A stretch of DNA of 41,678 nt from Pseudomonadota bacterium (GCA_016845525.1 JAERSQ010000266.1:1-41678); one strand, 5' to 3'; shown: positions 17,477 to 26,957, counted from the stretch's first letter. Program-made: numbers and translations. The notes: generated from the letters alone by a model not told the origin.

Positions 17477-18118
17477 ATGACGCTCCCCGGAAATCTTAGA
17501 GAAGATTTTTCTCAAGGATCGCTCGATGCCGATACCCTCTCGAAGGACCCCTTCGATCAGTTTGAGCGCTGGTTTTCTGAGATCTGTGAGATTGATCCTG
17601 ATGCCCCCAACGCCGTCAGTCTGGCCACCGCGTCCCGACTTGGCATCCCGAGTGTGCGTACGGTGTTGATGAAAATCTATGACGCCAGCGGCTTTGTCTT
17701 TTTTACCAACTACTCCAGCCGCAAAGCCAAAGATCTTGACGAAAATCCGCACGCCGCGATGCTGTTTCCCTGGGTACGCCAGGGCCGTCAGGTGATTGTC
17801 AGGGGATCCGTTTCGCGCATTGCCACAAGCGAATCGCTCAAATATTTTCTGACCCGCAGCCGGGGCAGTCAGTTGGGCGCCTGGGCTTCAAATCAAAGCA
17901 GCATCATCCCTGCCCGGGGCATCCTGGAGTCCAAACTGGAGGAAATCAAGCAGAAGTTCTCCGCCGGTGAGGTCCCACTGCCTGCATTCTGGGGCGGCTA
18001 CCGGCTTGAGCCTGAAAGCATTGAGTTCTGGCAGAGCCAGTCCGACCGGCTGCATGACCGCTTTGAATACACCCGCGATGCTAACGATGAGTGGGTGATC
18101 GCGCGGCTTTCCCCCTGA
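17477..18118 (+). CDS. pdxH: Pyridoxamine 5'-phosphate oxidase
   Basis: A 213-residue FMN enzyme that oxidises pyridoxine or pyridoxamine 5'-phosphate to PLP. The family blocks are all visible: NAVSLATAS and RTVLMK near the FMN site, FFTNYSSRKAKDL, the RQVIVRG strand, SRGSQLGAWAS, and the C-terminal substrate-binding FWQSQSDRLHDRF. GAGG with 4 bases of spacing precedes ATG 17477; a TTG directly before it is also in frame. It follows the thioredoxin-like gene by 28 bases on the same strand and is convergent with the methyltransferase gene. Length equals the family norm of about 215. Confidence 0.96.
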   Translation: MTLPGNLREDFSQGSLDADTLSKDPFDQFERWFSEICEIDPDAPNAVSLATASRLGIPSVRTVLMKIYDASGFVFFTNYSSRKAKDLDENPHAAMLFPWVRQGRQVIVRGSVSRIATSESLKYFLTRSRGSQLGAWASNQSSIIPARGILESKLEEIKQKFSAGEVPLPAFWGGYRLEPESIEFWQSQSDRLHDRFEYTRDANDEWVIARLSP

Positions 18119-18138
18119 CCGTCCTCCGGACGCGGCAA

Positions 18139-19701
18139 TCAGGCGGCTTGGGCATCTCCCATCGTGCTTGCACTCAGCCGCACCGGGAAGCGATCACGAA
18201 TCTGTTGGTCCATCTCAAGAGAGAGGTGTGAAGGCCGGGGGGCCGAGAGAATCTCTCCCACTTTTGCCCGGGCCATTTCCAGCAGGTCCGGCCGGCCCTT
18301 TTCGTTCCACTCTTTAGGGCTCAGCCGGTCCCCAACTTCGGGATAAACATAATCACGCTGCATCAGCGTCATGGTCTGGTTGTGCCCCAGAAAGTGACTC
18401 GGTCCTCCGATACAAACATCGCGGATCGTGTCTACAGAAAGAGACGCCTCCGTGATTTCGATGCCGCGAATGGTCCGGTTGATCGCGCCCAGCATATCGT
18501 TGTCGATCACGTAACTTTCCAGACAGCATCCCAGCAGACTTGCGTGCATGCCGGCGGCTTCATAAATCAGGTTGGCGCCACTATGGCCGGCCAGTACGTT
18601 TGTATACGCTTTTTCGTAACCCGACTGTGCGTCAGGCAGTTTGGCGTCCGCCATGCCTGCAGCAATCCCGGTGGGAAGATCATAATAACGGCCCATTTGG
18701 CCGCAGGCGGCCATCAATACCGCCTGCTCGCCGCTGCCGCCGCTCATCGCCCCGGTGCGAAGATCTGAGACAAACGGCCATGTGCCAAAGATTGCCGGGT
18801 GACCCGGCTTGATCAGGTTGACATAAACCAGCCCGCCCAGCACTTCCGCCACTTCCTGGACGACAGCGCCCGCCAGTGAAGCCGGGCTTGTCGCCCCGGC
18901 CTGCCCTGCCGCCAGCAACAGTACCGGCATGCCCCGCTCCACACAGGCTTCGAGCACGCGGCAGGCATCCTCGGCAAAACGCATGGGCGGGACAACAAAA
19001 CAACACGAGCAACTGACAAAAGGCCGATCGCGCCACGCAGCTTCCCCTCCGGCAATCATTTCCAGCATATCGATCGTCTGGTGAGCATGGGCCGGCTCAA
19101 CAAAACTCGTCCCAACATGTTTGGCGGTACCTGCTATGGCAGCGTAGCAGGTGTTGAAATCCATCTCGGCGGGATCCTCGATATCCCGCAGCACCATGGA
19201 GCGCTGGAAGAAGTGGATATGCTCCATCTGGTCCACGATGCGTGCCGCATCGTAGAGATCCTGCGCTGTCGATTCGCGGTACTCCCGCTTGACGGTATCT
19301 ACGATGTGCACCGCCGCCCCGGCTGTCCCAAAGTAGGTGCGACTTCCGCTGAGATCCAGGTCATAGCGGGGATCCTGGGCATACAGCGTAATGCTCTTGG
19401 CACACTTGGACAGTGCATCCTCAACCAGGGATCGAGGGATCAGCAGTCGCTCATCCTCAGTATAGGTACCGCCGGCAGCCGTCACCCGCTCAATGATTGA
19501 TGGCAGCGCATTGGCAAATCCGATGGTTTCAAGAGTCTGGATCGCGGCCTCATGAATCCGCTCAACCTCATCCTGGGTCAACGGCTGATAGCGCCCGCTT
19601 TGAAGACCCGGCCGAACCGGTTTTTCATCTTCAGGTATCGGCGCTGCCCGCAATGCCTGGCGCGCCGCCCGGCCCCCCATTCGACTGGATTTCTTTGCCA
19701 C
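18139..19701 (-). CDS. Trimethylamine methyltransferase (MttB) superfamily protein, non-pyrrolysine
   Basis: A 520-residue member of the MttB superfamily. It shows conserved family segments such as YFGTAGAAVHIVD, PPMRFAEDACRVLEAC, AGMADAKLPDAQSGYEK and CIGGPSHFLGHNQTM. The reading frame has no internal TAG, so it lacks the pyrrolysine of true MttB and belongs with non-Pyl members such as the glycine betaine methyltransferase MtgB. Those enzymes move a methyl group from a quaternary amine to a corrinoid protein. A GTG start at 19701 is fixed by a minus-strand AGGAG 4 bases upstream. The deacetylase-like gene ends 29 bases upstream, so the two are probably one operon. No corrinoid protein or reactivase is in the window. 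The substrate is unknown; a betaine-type compound is inferred. Confidence 0.88.
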   Translation of the reverse strand: MAKKSSRMGGRAARQALRAAPIPEDEKPVRPGLQSGRYQPLTQDEVERIHEAAIQTLETIGFANALPSIIERVTAAGGTYTEDERLLIPRSLVEDALSKCAKSITLYAQDPRYDLDLSGSRTYFGTAGAAVHIVDTVKREYRESTAQDLYDAARIVDQMEHIHFFQRSMVLRDIEDPAEMDFNTCYAAIAGTAKHVGTSFVEPAHAHQTIDMLEMIAGGEAAWRDRPFVSCSCCFVVPPMRFAEDACRVLEACVERGMPVLLLAAGQAGATSPASLAGAVVQEVAEVLGGLVYVNLIKPGHPAIFGTWPFVSDLRTGAMSGGSGEQAVLMAACGQMGRYYDLPTGIAAGMADAKLPDAQSGYEKAYTNVLAGHSGANLIYEAAGMHASLLGCCLESYVIDNDMLGAINRTIRGIEITEASLSVDTIRDVCIGGPSHFLGHNQTMTLMQRDYVYPEVGDRLSPKEWNEKGRPDLLEMARAKVGEILSAPRPSHLSLEMDQQIRDRFPVRLSASTMGDAQAA

Positions 19702-19705
19702 TCGA

Positions 19706-19710
19706 CTCCT
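19706..19710 (-). promoter_or_regulatory. Ribosome binding site supporting the GTG start of the MttB-family gene
   Basis: Minus-strand AGGAG, within the longer GGGAGGAG, stands 4 bases before the GTG at 19701. No ATG nearby has comparable support. Confidence 0.65.
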
Positions 19711-19730
19711 CCCAGATCGTGTGCCCGAGC

Positions 19731-20663
19731 CTAATGCCCGGATGCATTGAACCGTGTCTGCAGATCCAAAAGCAAATCAGCCACTTTGATGTCTCTTGGC
19801 ATCACCCGATCAACCATCGGCAATCGGCCATCTCGGTGAACTGTCCCACCCTGCACCACCCCGCGGCTCAGCAGCATCGCACTGTGTCCTGCTTCAGCGG
19901 CCAGCCTGACGGTCGCGTCATTGTAATCCTGGTTTCCGCCAAACGGAATCGAAAAAACAGAGGTTTGCTGTACGCCGCCCAGCGTTTTCAAAAAACGTCG
20001 ATTCCCGTCGATCTCACGCCATTGCTCATCCTCGCTAAGCGATGACAGCACGTAGTGATGCATTGAGTGACTGCCATAGCTGACCAGGGGGTGGGCTATG
20101 AGTTTCTGGGTTTTCTGGGTATAGAACTCGGTACACCCATCGATCGGCGCTTCTTTTTCAAGAAAGGCATCCAGCATTTCGCGTACCCGGATACTGCTGT
20201 TTCTGGGATCTTTGGTGTAGCGATAAAAGGACTGCCCCGGGTCCCGCTGAAAGGCCTCACCGAAACGCCTTTCGAACGCTGCAACCCGTCCGCGCTGCAT
20301 AATGACACGCACCTGATCACGCCAGAACAGCTTGCCTTCCATAAACGAGCCGTTGAGAAAAATCGCAAGGGGAATCTGCAGCGCCTCAAAAACCCGGAGG
20401 GCTTCTTCAGGCACGCACTGGTAGCCATCGTCAACGGTGACCGTGGCAAGGCCTGTGAGGCTTGGCGCTTGACAGTATTCATCGACCGAAACAAATCGAT
20501 AGGAACGCGCCAACGCTTCCAACTGGCGAAAAAGGGTCTCCGGCGCCACATTATGGAGCGCCTGGCCCAGCAGCGCAGGCGGCGACGCAAATGTGGCGTG
20601 ATACAGCAACGCCAGTCCGCACTGACCGGCAAGATTGTGCACAGACGGGTCCTGCGTGCTCAT
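19731..20663 (-). CDS. Polysaccharide deacetylase-like protein (carbohydrate esterase 4, NodB fold)
   Basis: A 310-residue protein with NodB-type motifs. TVDDGY at residues 76-81 supplies the catalytic base and metal aspartate. His199-Ser-Met-His-His203 fits the H(S/T)xxH metal site. FSIPFGG near 235 stands in place of the RxPxG motif 3 and is altered. No signal peptide is seen, so it may act in the cytoplasm, unlike most peptidoglycan deacetylases. The gene lies just upstream of the MttB-family methyltransferase on the same strand (29-base gap) and diverges from an ornithine-cyclodeaminase-family gene. The substrate may be an N-acylated small molecule or a surface glycan; the sequence does not decide. 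Confidence 0.83.
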   Translation of the reverse strand: MSTQDPSVHNLAGQCGLALLYHATFASPPALLGQALHNVAPETLFRQLEALARSYRFVSVDEYCQAPSLTGLATVTVDDGYQCVPEEALRVFEALQIPLAIFLNGSFMEGKLFWRDQVRVIMQRGRVAAFERRFGEAFQRDPGQSFYRYTKDPRNSSIRVREMLDAFLEKEAPIDGCTEFYTQKTQKLIAHPLVSYGSHSMHHYVLSSLSEDEQWREIDGNRRFLKTLGGVQQTSVFSIPFGGNQDYNDATVRLAAEAGHSAMLLSRGVVQGGTVHRDGRLPMVDRVMPRDIKVADLLLDLQTRFNASGH

Positions 20664-20756
20664 CTTGAGTATTGTCCCTGATTGAAGGTTTTACGCGCGC
20701 TGTATTTCAGGCAAGAGGCTAAACTAAAGCCCTCCTGCAGGCAAAAGCATTTATTC

Positions 20757-21707
20757 ATGAAATCAAATTCCTTTCACCTCGGCGCACAGGAGATTTTCGA
20801 GCGCGTGGGCTTCGGACCCCTGGTCGATGATCTTGCCCGGATGCATCTGGCGTCCCCTGCTGATCTACAGGACATGCTGTTGGAGCAACCCGGCCAGATG
20901 GATAAGGACTACTGCCTGATCCGAGCCGCCTGGCAAGGCGGCGCAGCGCTGGGTGTCAAGATCGCCAGCATCTTTCCCGCCAATGTATCGCACGATCTTC
21001 CGGCCATTCATGCCGCTTATATTCTTTTTGACGGCGTCAACGGCGTGCCAGTACGCTCGATTGACGGCAACGCGCTCACCTATCTCAAAACGGCCGCAGA
21101 CTCGGCACTGGGATCCAAACTGCTTGCTCGTCCCGACTCCCGGCGGCTACTGATGGTGGGAGCCGGCGCTATGGCGCCTTATCTCATTGAAGCTCACTGC
21201 ACCGTCCATCCGCAAATCGAGGAGATTCGCCTCTGGAACCGCTCGGTCGGGCGGCGCGACGCGTTAATTGACGCGCTGAAAAATGAACGCCATGTCGAGG
21301 CTGCAGACGATCTTGCCGAGGCGGTCGCCTGGGCCGATCTTGTTTGCTGCGCGACCATGACGTCTGAACCGCTGATTCGGGGAGAATGGCTCAAACCGGG
21401 TGTGCACCTGGATCTTGTCGGCGCATTTCGCAAGGACATGCGGGAGGCAGATGACGAAACGATGCGACGGGCGCAGATCTTCGTTGACTCACGCAAAACC
21501 ACCATAGGGGAAATCGGTGAACTCGTTATTCCCATGGAGGCTGGTGTGATCTGTGAAGAGGATGTGCTGGGTGACCTCTACGATTTGTGCTCCGATGCAA
21601 AAGGCCGGCAAAGTCCGCAAGACATTACTCTATTCAAAAACGGCGGGGGCGGACATCTGGATCTCATGACCGCAAGACATATTGAAAGCCGCTGCGCATC
21701 AGAATAA
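20757..21707 (+). CDS. Ornithine cyclodeaminase / mu-crystallin family NAD(P)-dependent enzyme
   Basis: A 316-residue protein of the ornithine cyclodeaminase, alanine dehydrogenase and ketimine reductase family. The dinucleotide motif GAGAMA lies at 135-140. Lys68 (GVKIAS) matches the conserved substrate lysine. The segment that usually reads R-T-A-A, whose arginine binds the substrate carboxylate, is Lys111-Thr-Ala-Ala here. The end of the Rossmann domain (DLVGAFRKDMREAD, then DSRKTTIGEIGEL) is typical. ATG 20757 gives normal family length; an in-frame TTG at 20682 adds a tail unlike the family. It diverges from the deacetylase gene (93-base gap). The reaction is unknown: cyclic imino acid reduction or amino acid deamination are the usual choices. 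Confidence 0.87.
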   Translation: MKSNSFHLGAQEIFERVGFGPLVDDLARMHLASPADLQDMLLEQPGQMDKDYCLIRAAWQGGAALGVKIASIFPANVSHDLPAIHAAYILFDGVNGVPVRSIDGNALTYLKTAADSALGSKLLARPDSRRLLMVGAGAMAPYLIEAHCTVHPQIEEIRLWNRSVGRRDALIDALKNERHVEAADDLAEAVAWADLVCCATMTSEPLIRGEWLKPGVHLDLVGAFRKDMREADDETMRRAQIFVDSRKTTIGEIGELVIPMEAGVICEEDVLGDLYDLCSDAKGRQSPQDITLFKNGGGGHLDLMTARHIESRCASE

Positions 21708-21721
21708 TACGCGCCTCGCGC

Positions 21722-22051
21722 TTATGCCGGATTCAATACCTGCCAGAACAGCGGCAACCAGGCAATCGTCAGTAAACCTACCAGCACAGATTGGGTAATC
21801 AGCACTTTGCGATGCTTTGCCCGGCGTTCACCGGTGCTGGATGACATGAACACAGCGCTCATCAGCACATCAAGCAGCGTGACGAAAAAAAAGATCGGTA
21901 CAAGGGCTGGAATAATCACCGTCGTGACAAAAGCCCAGCCCTCGTAACTGGTGGGGGCCAGCGCGAAGGGTGCCATCGCGGCAAGGATTCCCAGTACCAG
22001 TGCCAGCGCCAGCCTCAGCGGCCCCAATAGTTGTGAAAGTTCTCTCAGCAT
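21722..22051 (-). CDS. Small inner-membrane protein of unknown function
   Basis: A 109-residue hydrophobic protein that I do not recognise. Three membrane helices are likely at about 12-32, 38-60 and 85-105. A charged loop with GERRAKHRK lies between the second and third helices, so that loop should face the cytoplasm. It sits 73 bases downstream of the long AsmA-family gene on the same strand and may be co-transcribed with it. No clear ribosome binding site precedes ATG 22051. The composition and defined helices argue for a real gene. It is convergent with the ornithine-cyclodeaminase-family gene, 14 bases away. Confidence 0.65.
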   Translation of the reverse strand: MLRELSQLLGPLRLALALVLGILAAMAPFALAPTSYEGWAFVTTVIIPALVPIFFFVTLLDVLMSAVFMSSSTGERRAKHRKVLITQSVLVGLLTIAWLPLFWQVLNPA

Positions 22052-22124
22052 TATTTTTCTATCGAATTGCTTTTTTGTCGTGGTCTATATTTCATTTGAC
22101 GCGCTGGACAAATTCCGTAGTTCG

Positions 22125-25100
22125 TCATCGCGTTTCCCCATTACTGGCATCTGGCGTCGCCTGCAGGCGTTTCCAGGCTTTAGGGACGGTTTTCGGCTTG
22201 GCTGCCAGGAGCTGCTCCTGACTGCTTTCTGCAAGCGAGCAGACATCCTGGCTGCCTGTAAACTTATCAAAAAGCCCCTGGGCCAAAATGGACAGTCCCG
22301 CAGTAGCTGCTGCAAGTCCCCACGTCACCCCGGTCTTGAGAACCCCTCCCGGATCTGCCTCGATTTTCGGTTTCAGGAGATTGCCGCCAATCCGGTAAAA
22401 ATTGGTGAGATTTGCCGCAGATACGCCGAATCCTTTGCGGGCTTTGGGATTGATCAGAAACACGAGTGATTCATCCTTCAGACTAAAGCCGCCCCGGATC
22501 AGGTAAGTGACGTCTTGCGTCTGAAGCGCAATGCTATCACTCGACATTGCTATCCCATCGACAATCCGGAAACCGATCACCCCGCAGTCAAGGCGATGAA
22601 ATTCTGACTTCTTCTTTGGGTTGATCGCGCTGAAGATCTGCACCAGGATTGAATTGGTCAGAAGATCAAACCCGCTTGCTGGAATATAGGTATGGTCGCC
22701 CCGGGCGAGAAAAGATCCCGACGAGGTTGACACAATCTCCTTGGGCGACGTGCCCTCGCCGGAAAGATCAATCGCTACGTCGAGTGCACCCTCCAGAGGC
22801 AGCTGGACATCTTTCAGTGCCGGAATTCGATTCAGAATAAGACCGTCAATATCGAAAGTAAAATCAGCAACATAAGGCGACTGGCGAGTATCCAATCCGA
22901 TATCCATGTCGAAGGTCCCACCCGAAAACTCCCCTGACCTGGCGCTAATCTCGAGCTTTCCGTCAGAAGTCCGAATCTGGCTGTTGAGTCCGCGCGCCGC
23001 AAATCCCCGGGTGACGAGATCATCTGCGTCGAGCTGAACATCCAGATTAAAGTGATCAAGCCACGCCACCTCAAGAGGATCATTGCCGAATACGCCGTCG
23101 CGCGGTTGTGGATCTTCTCGTATTCGTTTTCGCGGAGGAAAAATCTCAATCGCATTCAGACGAGAGGATTCCAGCGCTCCGGTGATACGAATTTTTTCGC
23201 CTGGATTTACTGACAGATCCGGAAACCTGGATAAATCGATACCCTGAAGGTGGGCGTCGCCAGAAAGGTCGTTATTGCCGAGAGTCATCACAAAATCACC
23301 CAAGGGCGTATTCTGGCTGTCAATCTCAAAATGGCTTTCAAAGCGTAAAGCGCCCGGATCAAGGTAGTCACCCGGCAGCCATCGGGAGAGGTTCGCGAGT
23401 GAGGGTGTCTCGAACGTCAAAGTCAGTTCGTTACCGGCTCGAAGCGGCCATGAAAAATCGCCCTCAGCCTCCGCGCTGAATCCACTGGCCGAAACGTGGA
23501 CACGACCGCTGGCCGTTTTCGCATCCTGGGATGGGTCTCGTCGTAACACCATCCCGAGTGAAAGCGGCCCATCCAGCGGAATAGTGGCGCCGAAGATTTC
23601 ATTGAATCTAGAGACCTCCTCGGTCTCAAACCGCGCATCAAGTTCAAAAGTCATTTTCCTGCCGAAAGGATTCATCTTGGCATTGATGTCCAACTCGGCA
23701 TCATCACTGATACCCTCGAAGATCACGACCATCGGTGAACCGTGCTGAGCACTCCCAACGATATTCCCTGACAATCTCACAGGGACGGTTTGACCGACTT
23801 TCAGCCCCAGCGGCTGGGTCAATGCTCCCAGATCATCGATCGCGAGATCGACGTTGACTGATCCGCCCGCCGGATAAGTCAGATCCGGAATCTGGCCCGA
23901 AAAGCGCCCGAACCGAATACCCTTGCCGGTAATCTGGCCGTCTACACGCGACAAGCGCAGTTGGCCGTTGTTGCGGAGCAGTTTGGCTGAACCCGACACG
24001 CCGAGATTGGGATAGTGATCCAGCGGCAGCTTCACCAGGGATTCCAACTGGGCAATATCGGGAACCACGGCATGGAGATCCAGTTCAAATTCGGTGTCGG
24101 CACCCAAAGCACTCACGCTGCCGTCTGCTCTGAATCGGCCCAAGTCATTGTCAAGCTGCACAGACACCTGTTTGAGGTCAACGGCATCGAGACGCCCGGT
24201 CAGCACTGTCGAGAGGCGCACTTTTCCGCCGACAGGTGACTCATGGCCGAACATTTCCATCGCCGCGGCCAGATCATCTGACTGCGCGGTGACCGGCATG
24301 TTGAAAGCGGCTGACTTGCCTAGTGGGCCCATCATTCCGCCGGCGGTGAGATTAAGGAGATCAGAAGTGATGCTGAGCTCGATGTCATTGACGCGGAACG
24401 CCTTTTTCTTCCCGGCAAACCGGGCCGTCATTTGACCGTTAATCTTTCCCGGGAGAGCAACGCCGAAAGGTTTAGCAGCGAGGGCAAGATCCCGGGTATC
24501 AATCTTGAACGGCAGATCAAAGTTCGCGCCTTCTCCGAGTGGTCCTATGCTGCCGCTCGCCGTAACCGTCGTTGTCTCTGAAATGAGCTCCACATCCAAC
24601 TCACGCAGATGGACATCGCCCGGCTGACCGCTGATCTTACCCATCGCGCTGGCCGATCCTGCATAAGGAAACTCCACCCCATAAGACCGCATCAGTGTGC
24701 CAAGCACTTGGGTTTGCGCCTTGGCAGTAAATTCGAGCCAGGGCGCTGAAGCCCCCCCGAGCCTTTCCATAACACCCTGCGCAGACAGGCTGCCATGCTC
24801 TCCTGCCGCGGTGATCGCAATATCATCGATTCGGAAGTTGCCAAGAGATCCCGTGAGGACACCGCGTGCCTGGGCACTTGCCTTGAACGGCACCTTGGCG
24901 TCATAAAGACCCACGAGATCACCGAGCGACTCGGTCTCGGCAAGGACCTGGAATTGGGTCGAAGGTGCCGGACCACGCCGATGCGGCCGTACCAAACTCA
25001 CCCCTCCGGAGGCCGTGAGGCGCAATATCGACGAGCGCGTAGTCACGTCGATGTCTTCAAGACGTAAATCCCTGCCCGGTCGTCCGCGCATTGCGGCGCT

Positions 25101-25934
25101 CACTCGGGCGGTACCGCTAAAAAGACCTTTCTCCTGTTCAGTGAGCCCGGGCACAAACATGGCAACTGACTGGGTCAAATCACTTGTCTCGAGTGCAAGA
25201 TCAAACTCGATATCGCCGCCCTGCATCACCTCGGTGACGGTCCCGCCGAGTCTTCCTGAAATCTTGCCCAGCACGAGATGCAATGCAGCCTCAAGGTCAT
25301 CCTCTCCCACCAGCGTCAGCGAGCCTCTCACCTCAAGGGCGCTGCCGTTTAACGTCCCGGTTGCGGTGACCGTGCTGTCACGGACATCTTCGGGTAACAC
25401 CCATTCCAACTGAGCCAACTGAAGATCCTGATCAAGCTGTGGATCAGGATCTGAGTACTGGATTTGTGCCTGGCGCACCTGCAGCTCGCGAACAACCAAA
25501 GGAGGCCCGGCGAACGACTGACCGTCAGCAGTCTCATCCAGACGAAAACGCCAGTTCGTTGTCCCCTCCTCCAGGCTGGAAACCAGATTTAGGGCGGGCG
25601 AATCCAGTTCTAGCCTGTCGATGACCAGAATGCCGGACAGCAGAGGCCAGATTGCGAACTCCGCTTCGCCGCTTTGAAGATTCAGCAAGGGCAGATCCGA
25701 CACGCCTTCAGGGCTTGAGATCTGCAACCCCGAGACGGACAGTTTCGTCGTCGGCCAAAGCTGAAAATCGAGCCGGTCGCTGATCAGCACTTCACGCTCG
25801 ATAGCAGTACCCACCCAACCCGCAACTCGATCGCGATGATCGTTCCAATTGAAATACTGCAAGAACAGTACCGGCAGGGCCAGCAGCGCCACCAATAGCC
25901 CAACTGCCGATAAAATAAGGCGCTTTCGAGTCAT
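22125..25934 (-). CDS. Long AsmA-family protein
   Basis: A protein of about 1269 residues. An N-terminal membrane anchor (about 5-25) is followed by the AsmA start region (YFNWNDHRDRVAGWV, then IEREVLISDRLDF and a WPLLSG segment). The middle consists of repeated beta-rich segments with recurring phrases like TASGSIGPLGEGA and TAGGMMGPLGKSA, the pattern of a long beta-groove. The C-terminal AsmA_2-like end (LEGALDVAIDLSGEGTSP, NPKARKGFG, GGNLLKPKIEADPGGVLK) is present. Such proteins span the periplasm and are linked to lipid transport to the outer membrane or to outer-membrane protein assembly. It is about twice the length of E. coli AsmA (617 residues). ATGs at 25955, 25943 and 25934 are all in frame with no clear ribosome site; 25934 puts Lys/Arg just before the anchor. 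Confidence 0.88.
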   Translation of the reverse strand: MTRKRLILSAVGLLVALLALPVLFLQYFNWNDHRDRVAGWVGTAIEREVLISDRLDFQLWPTTKLSVSGLQISSPEGVSDLPLLNLQSGEAEFAIWPLLSGILVIDRLELDSPALNLVSSLEEGTTNWRFRLDETADGQSFAGPPLVVRELQVRQAQIQYSDPDPQLDQDLQLAQLEWVLPEDVRDSTVTATGTLNGSALEVRGSLTLVGEDDLEAALHLVLGKISGRLGGTVTEVMQGGDIEFDLALETSDLTQSVAMFVPGLTEQEKGLFSGTARVSAAMRGRPGRDLRLEDIDVTTRSSILRLTASGGVSLVRPHRRGPAPSTQFQVLAETESLGDLVGLYDAKVPFKASAQARGVLTGSLGNFRIDDIAITAAGEHGSLSAQGVMERLGGASAPWLEFTAKAQTQVLGTLMRSYGVEFPYAGSASAMGKISGQPGDVHLRELDVELISETTTVTASGSIGPLGEGANFDLPFKIDTRDLALAAKPFGVALPGKINGQMTARFAGKKKAFRVNDIELSITSDLLNLTAGGMMGPLGKSAAFNMPVTAQSDDLAAAMEMFGHESPVGGKVRLSTVLTGRLDAVDLKQVSVQLDNDLGRFRADGSVSALGADTEFELDLHAVVPDIAQLESLVKLPLDHYPNLGVSGSAKLLRNNGQLRLSRVDGQITGKGIRFGRFSGQIPDLTYPAGGSVNVDLAIDDLGALTQPLGLKVGQTVPVRLSGNIVGSAQHGSPMVVIFEGISDDAELDINAKMNPFGRKMTFELDARFETEEVSRFNEIFGATIPLDGPLSLGMVLRRDPSQDAKTASGRVHVSASGFSAEAEGDFSWPLRAGNELTLTFETPSLANLSRWLPGDYLDPGALRFESHFEIDSQNTPLGDFVMTLGNNDLSGDAHLQGIDLSRFPDLSVNPGEKIRITGALESSRLNAIEIFPPRKRIREDPQPRDGVFGNDPLEVAWLDHFNLDVQLDADDLVTRGFAARGLNSQIRTSDGKLEISARSGEFSGGTFDMDIGLDTRQSPYVADFTFDIDGLILNRIPALKDVQLPLEGALDVAIDLSGEGTSPKEIVSTSSGSFLARGDHTYIPASGFDLLTNSILVQIFSAINPKKKSEFHRLDCGVIGFRIVDGIAMSSDSIALQTQDVTYLIRGGFSLKDESLVFLINPKARKGFGVSAANLTNFYRIGGNLLKPKIEADPGGVLKTGVTWGLAAATAGLSILAQGLFDKFTGSQDVCSLAESSQEQLLAAKPKTVPKAWKRLQATPDASNGETR

Positions 25935-26072
25935 GATGGGCATAGCATACGGCAATGCGTGTCAGGTTCGCCAGAAAATCGGAGCTCGCGCGGCGCAGGA
26001 CCCTGACTTGGCCACTACGGCACCAGCACCATTTTTCGATCAAGATAACCACCCGACAGTCACTTGAATACC

Positions 26073-26945
26073 ATGACCTCATCTGTTGACGAAAAGAAGC
26101 TCAGCAAGCGGCTTCGCCGTGAGGTCGGGCGCGCCATTCAGGATTTCCAGATGATTGGCGAGGGAGACAGCGTCATGGTTTGCGTCTCCGGCGGCAAAGA
26201 TTCTTTTGTGATGCTGGACGTGCTGGAGCAATTGCGCCATCGCGCCCCGGTCTCCTTTTCCCTGCGCGCGGTACACCTCGATCAGAACCAGCCCGGGTTT
26301 CCAGTCGAAACCTTAAGGTCATACCTGGCCGCCCGCGAGGTGCCTTTCGACATTATTGATGAAGACACCTACAGCATCGTCAAACGGGTCATTCCCGAAG
26401 GGAAAACCATGTGCGGGCTGTGTTCACGGCTGAGACGGGGCATCCTGTATCGCTATGCGCGAGAAAACGGCATGAGCCGGATTGCGCTTGGCCACCATAG
26501 CGACGACATGATCGAGACCTTGTTCCTCAACATGTTCCATGGTGGCCAGTTGAAATCGATGCCCCCCAAATTGCGCAGCGACGACGGGCACAATATCGTC
26601 ATTCGGCCCATGGCCTATTGCCGCGAGGCAGATCTTGCACGCTACGCACAGATTCGAGAATACCCGGTGATCCCCTGCAATCTCTGCGGCTCACAGGACC
26701 ACCTGCAGCGCCAGGCGATCAAGGCAATGCTGGGTGATTGGGAAAAAGCGCATCCAGGACGTATCGCCAGCATCTTCCGAAGCCTCGCCCACGTGGCACC
26801 GAGCCAACTTGCAGATCGCTCTCTTTTTGACTTCGCCGCACTGGAGGCGCAGACAACCGATCACCGCTGGCTTCCCGAGGGCGCAGCCACGAACAGGCAA
26901 AGTGACTCGGCCCACGTTGTCCCTTGCGCAAAAACCGGATCGTAG
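26073..26945 (+). CDS. ttcA: tRNA 2-thiocytidine(32) synthetase
   Basis: A 290-residue PP-loop ATPase that thiolates cytidine 32 of certain tRNAs. SGGKDS lies at 39-44. Two CxxC pairs, Cys114/Cys117 (CGLC) and Cys202/Cys205 (CNLCGSQ), match the cluster and catalytic cysteines of Ttc[12 protein letters not shown] and [14 protein letters not shown] are also diagnostic. ATG 26073 is chosen; an in-frame TTG at 26064 adds three residues. The stop TAG touches the ribosome binding site of the following aminopeptidase gene, so co-transcription is likely. It diverges from the AsmA-family gene. The last 40 residues are variable, as usual. Confidence 0.95.
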   Translation: MTSSVDEKKLSKRLRREVGRAIQDFQMIGEGDSVMVCVSGGKDSFVMLDVLEQLRHRAPVSFSLRAVHLDQNQPGFPVETLRSYLAAREVPFDIIDEDTYSIVKRVIPEGKTMCGLCSRLRRGILYRYARENGMSRIALGHHSDDMIETLFLNMFHGGQLKSMPPKLRSDDGHNIVIRPMAYCREADLARYAQIREYPVIPCNLCGSQDHLQRQAIKAMLGDWEKAHPGRIASIFRSLAHVAPSQLADRSLFDFAALEAQTTDHRWLPEGAATNRQSDSAHVVPCAKTGS

Positions 26946-26950
26946 AGGAG
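26946..26950 (+). promoter_or_regulatory. Ribosome binding site fixing a TTG start
   Basis: AGGAG, directly after the ttcA stop codon, is 7 bases before the TTG at 26958. The next in-frame ATG is ten codons later and inside conserved family sequence. Confidence 0.75.
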
Positions 26951-26957
26951 AAAGAAC

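Noticed and set aside
18139-19701. Pyrrolysine-coding methyltransferase
   Set aside because: The frame is uninterrupted by TAG, so the protein is a non-pyrrolysine family member.
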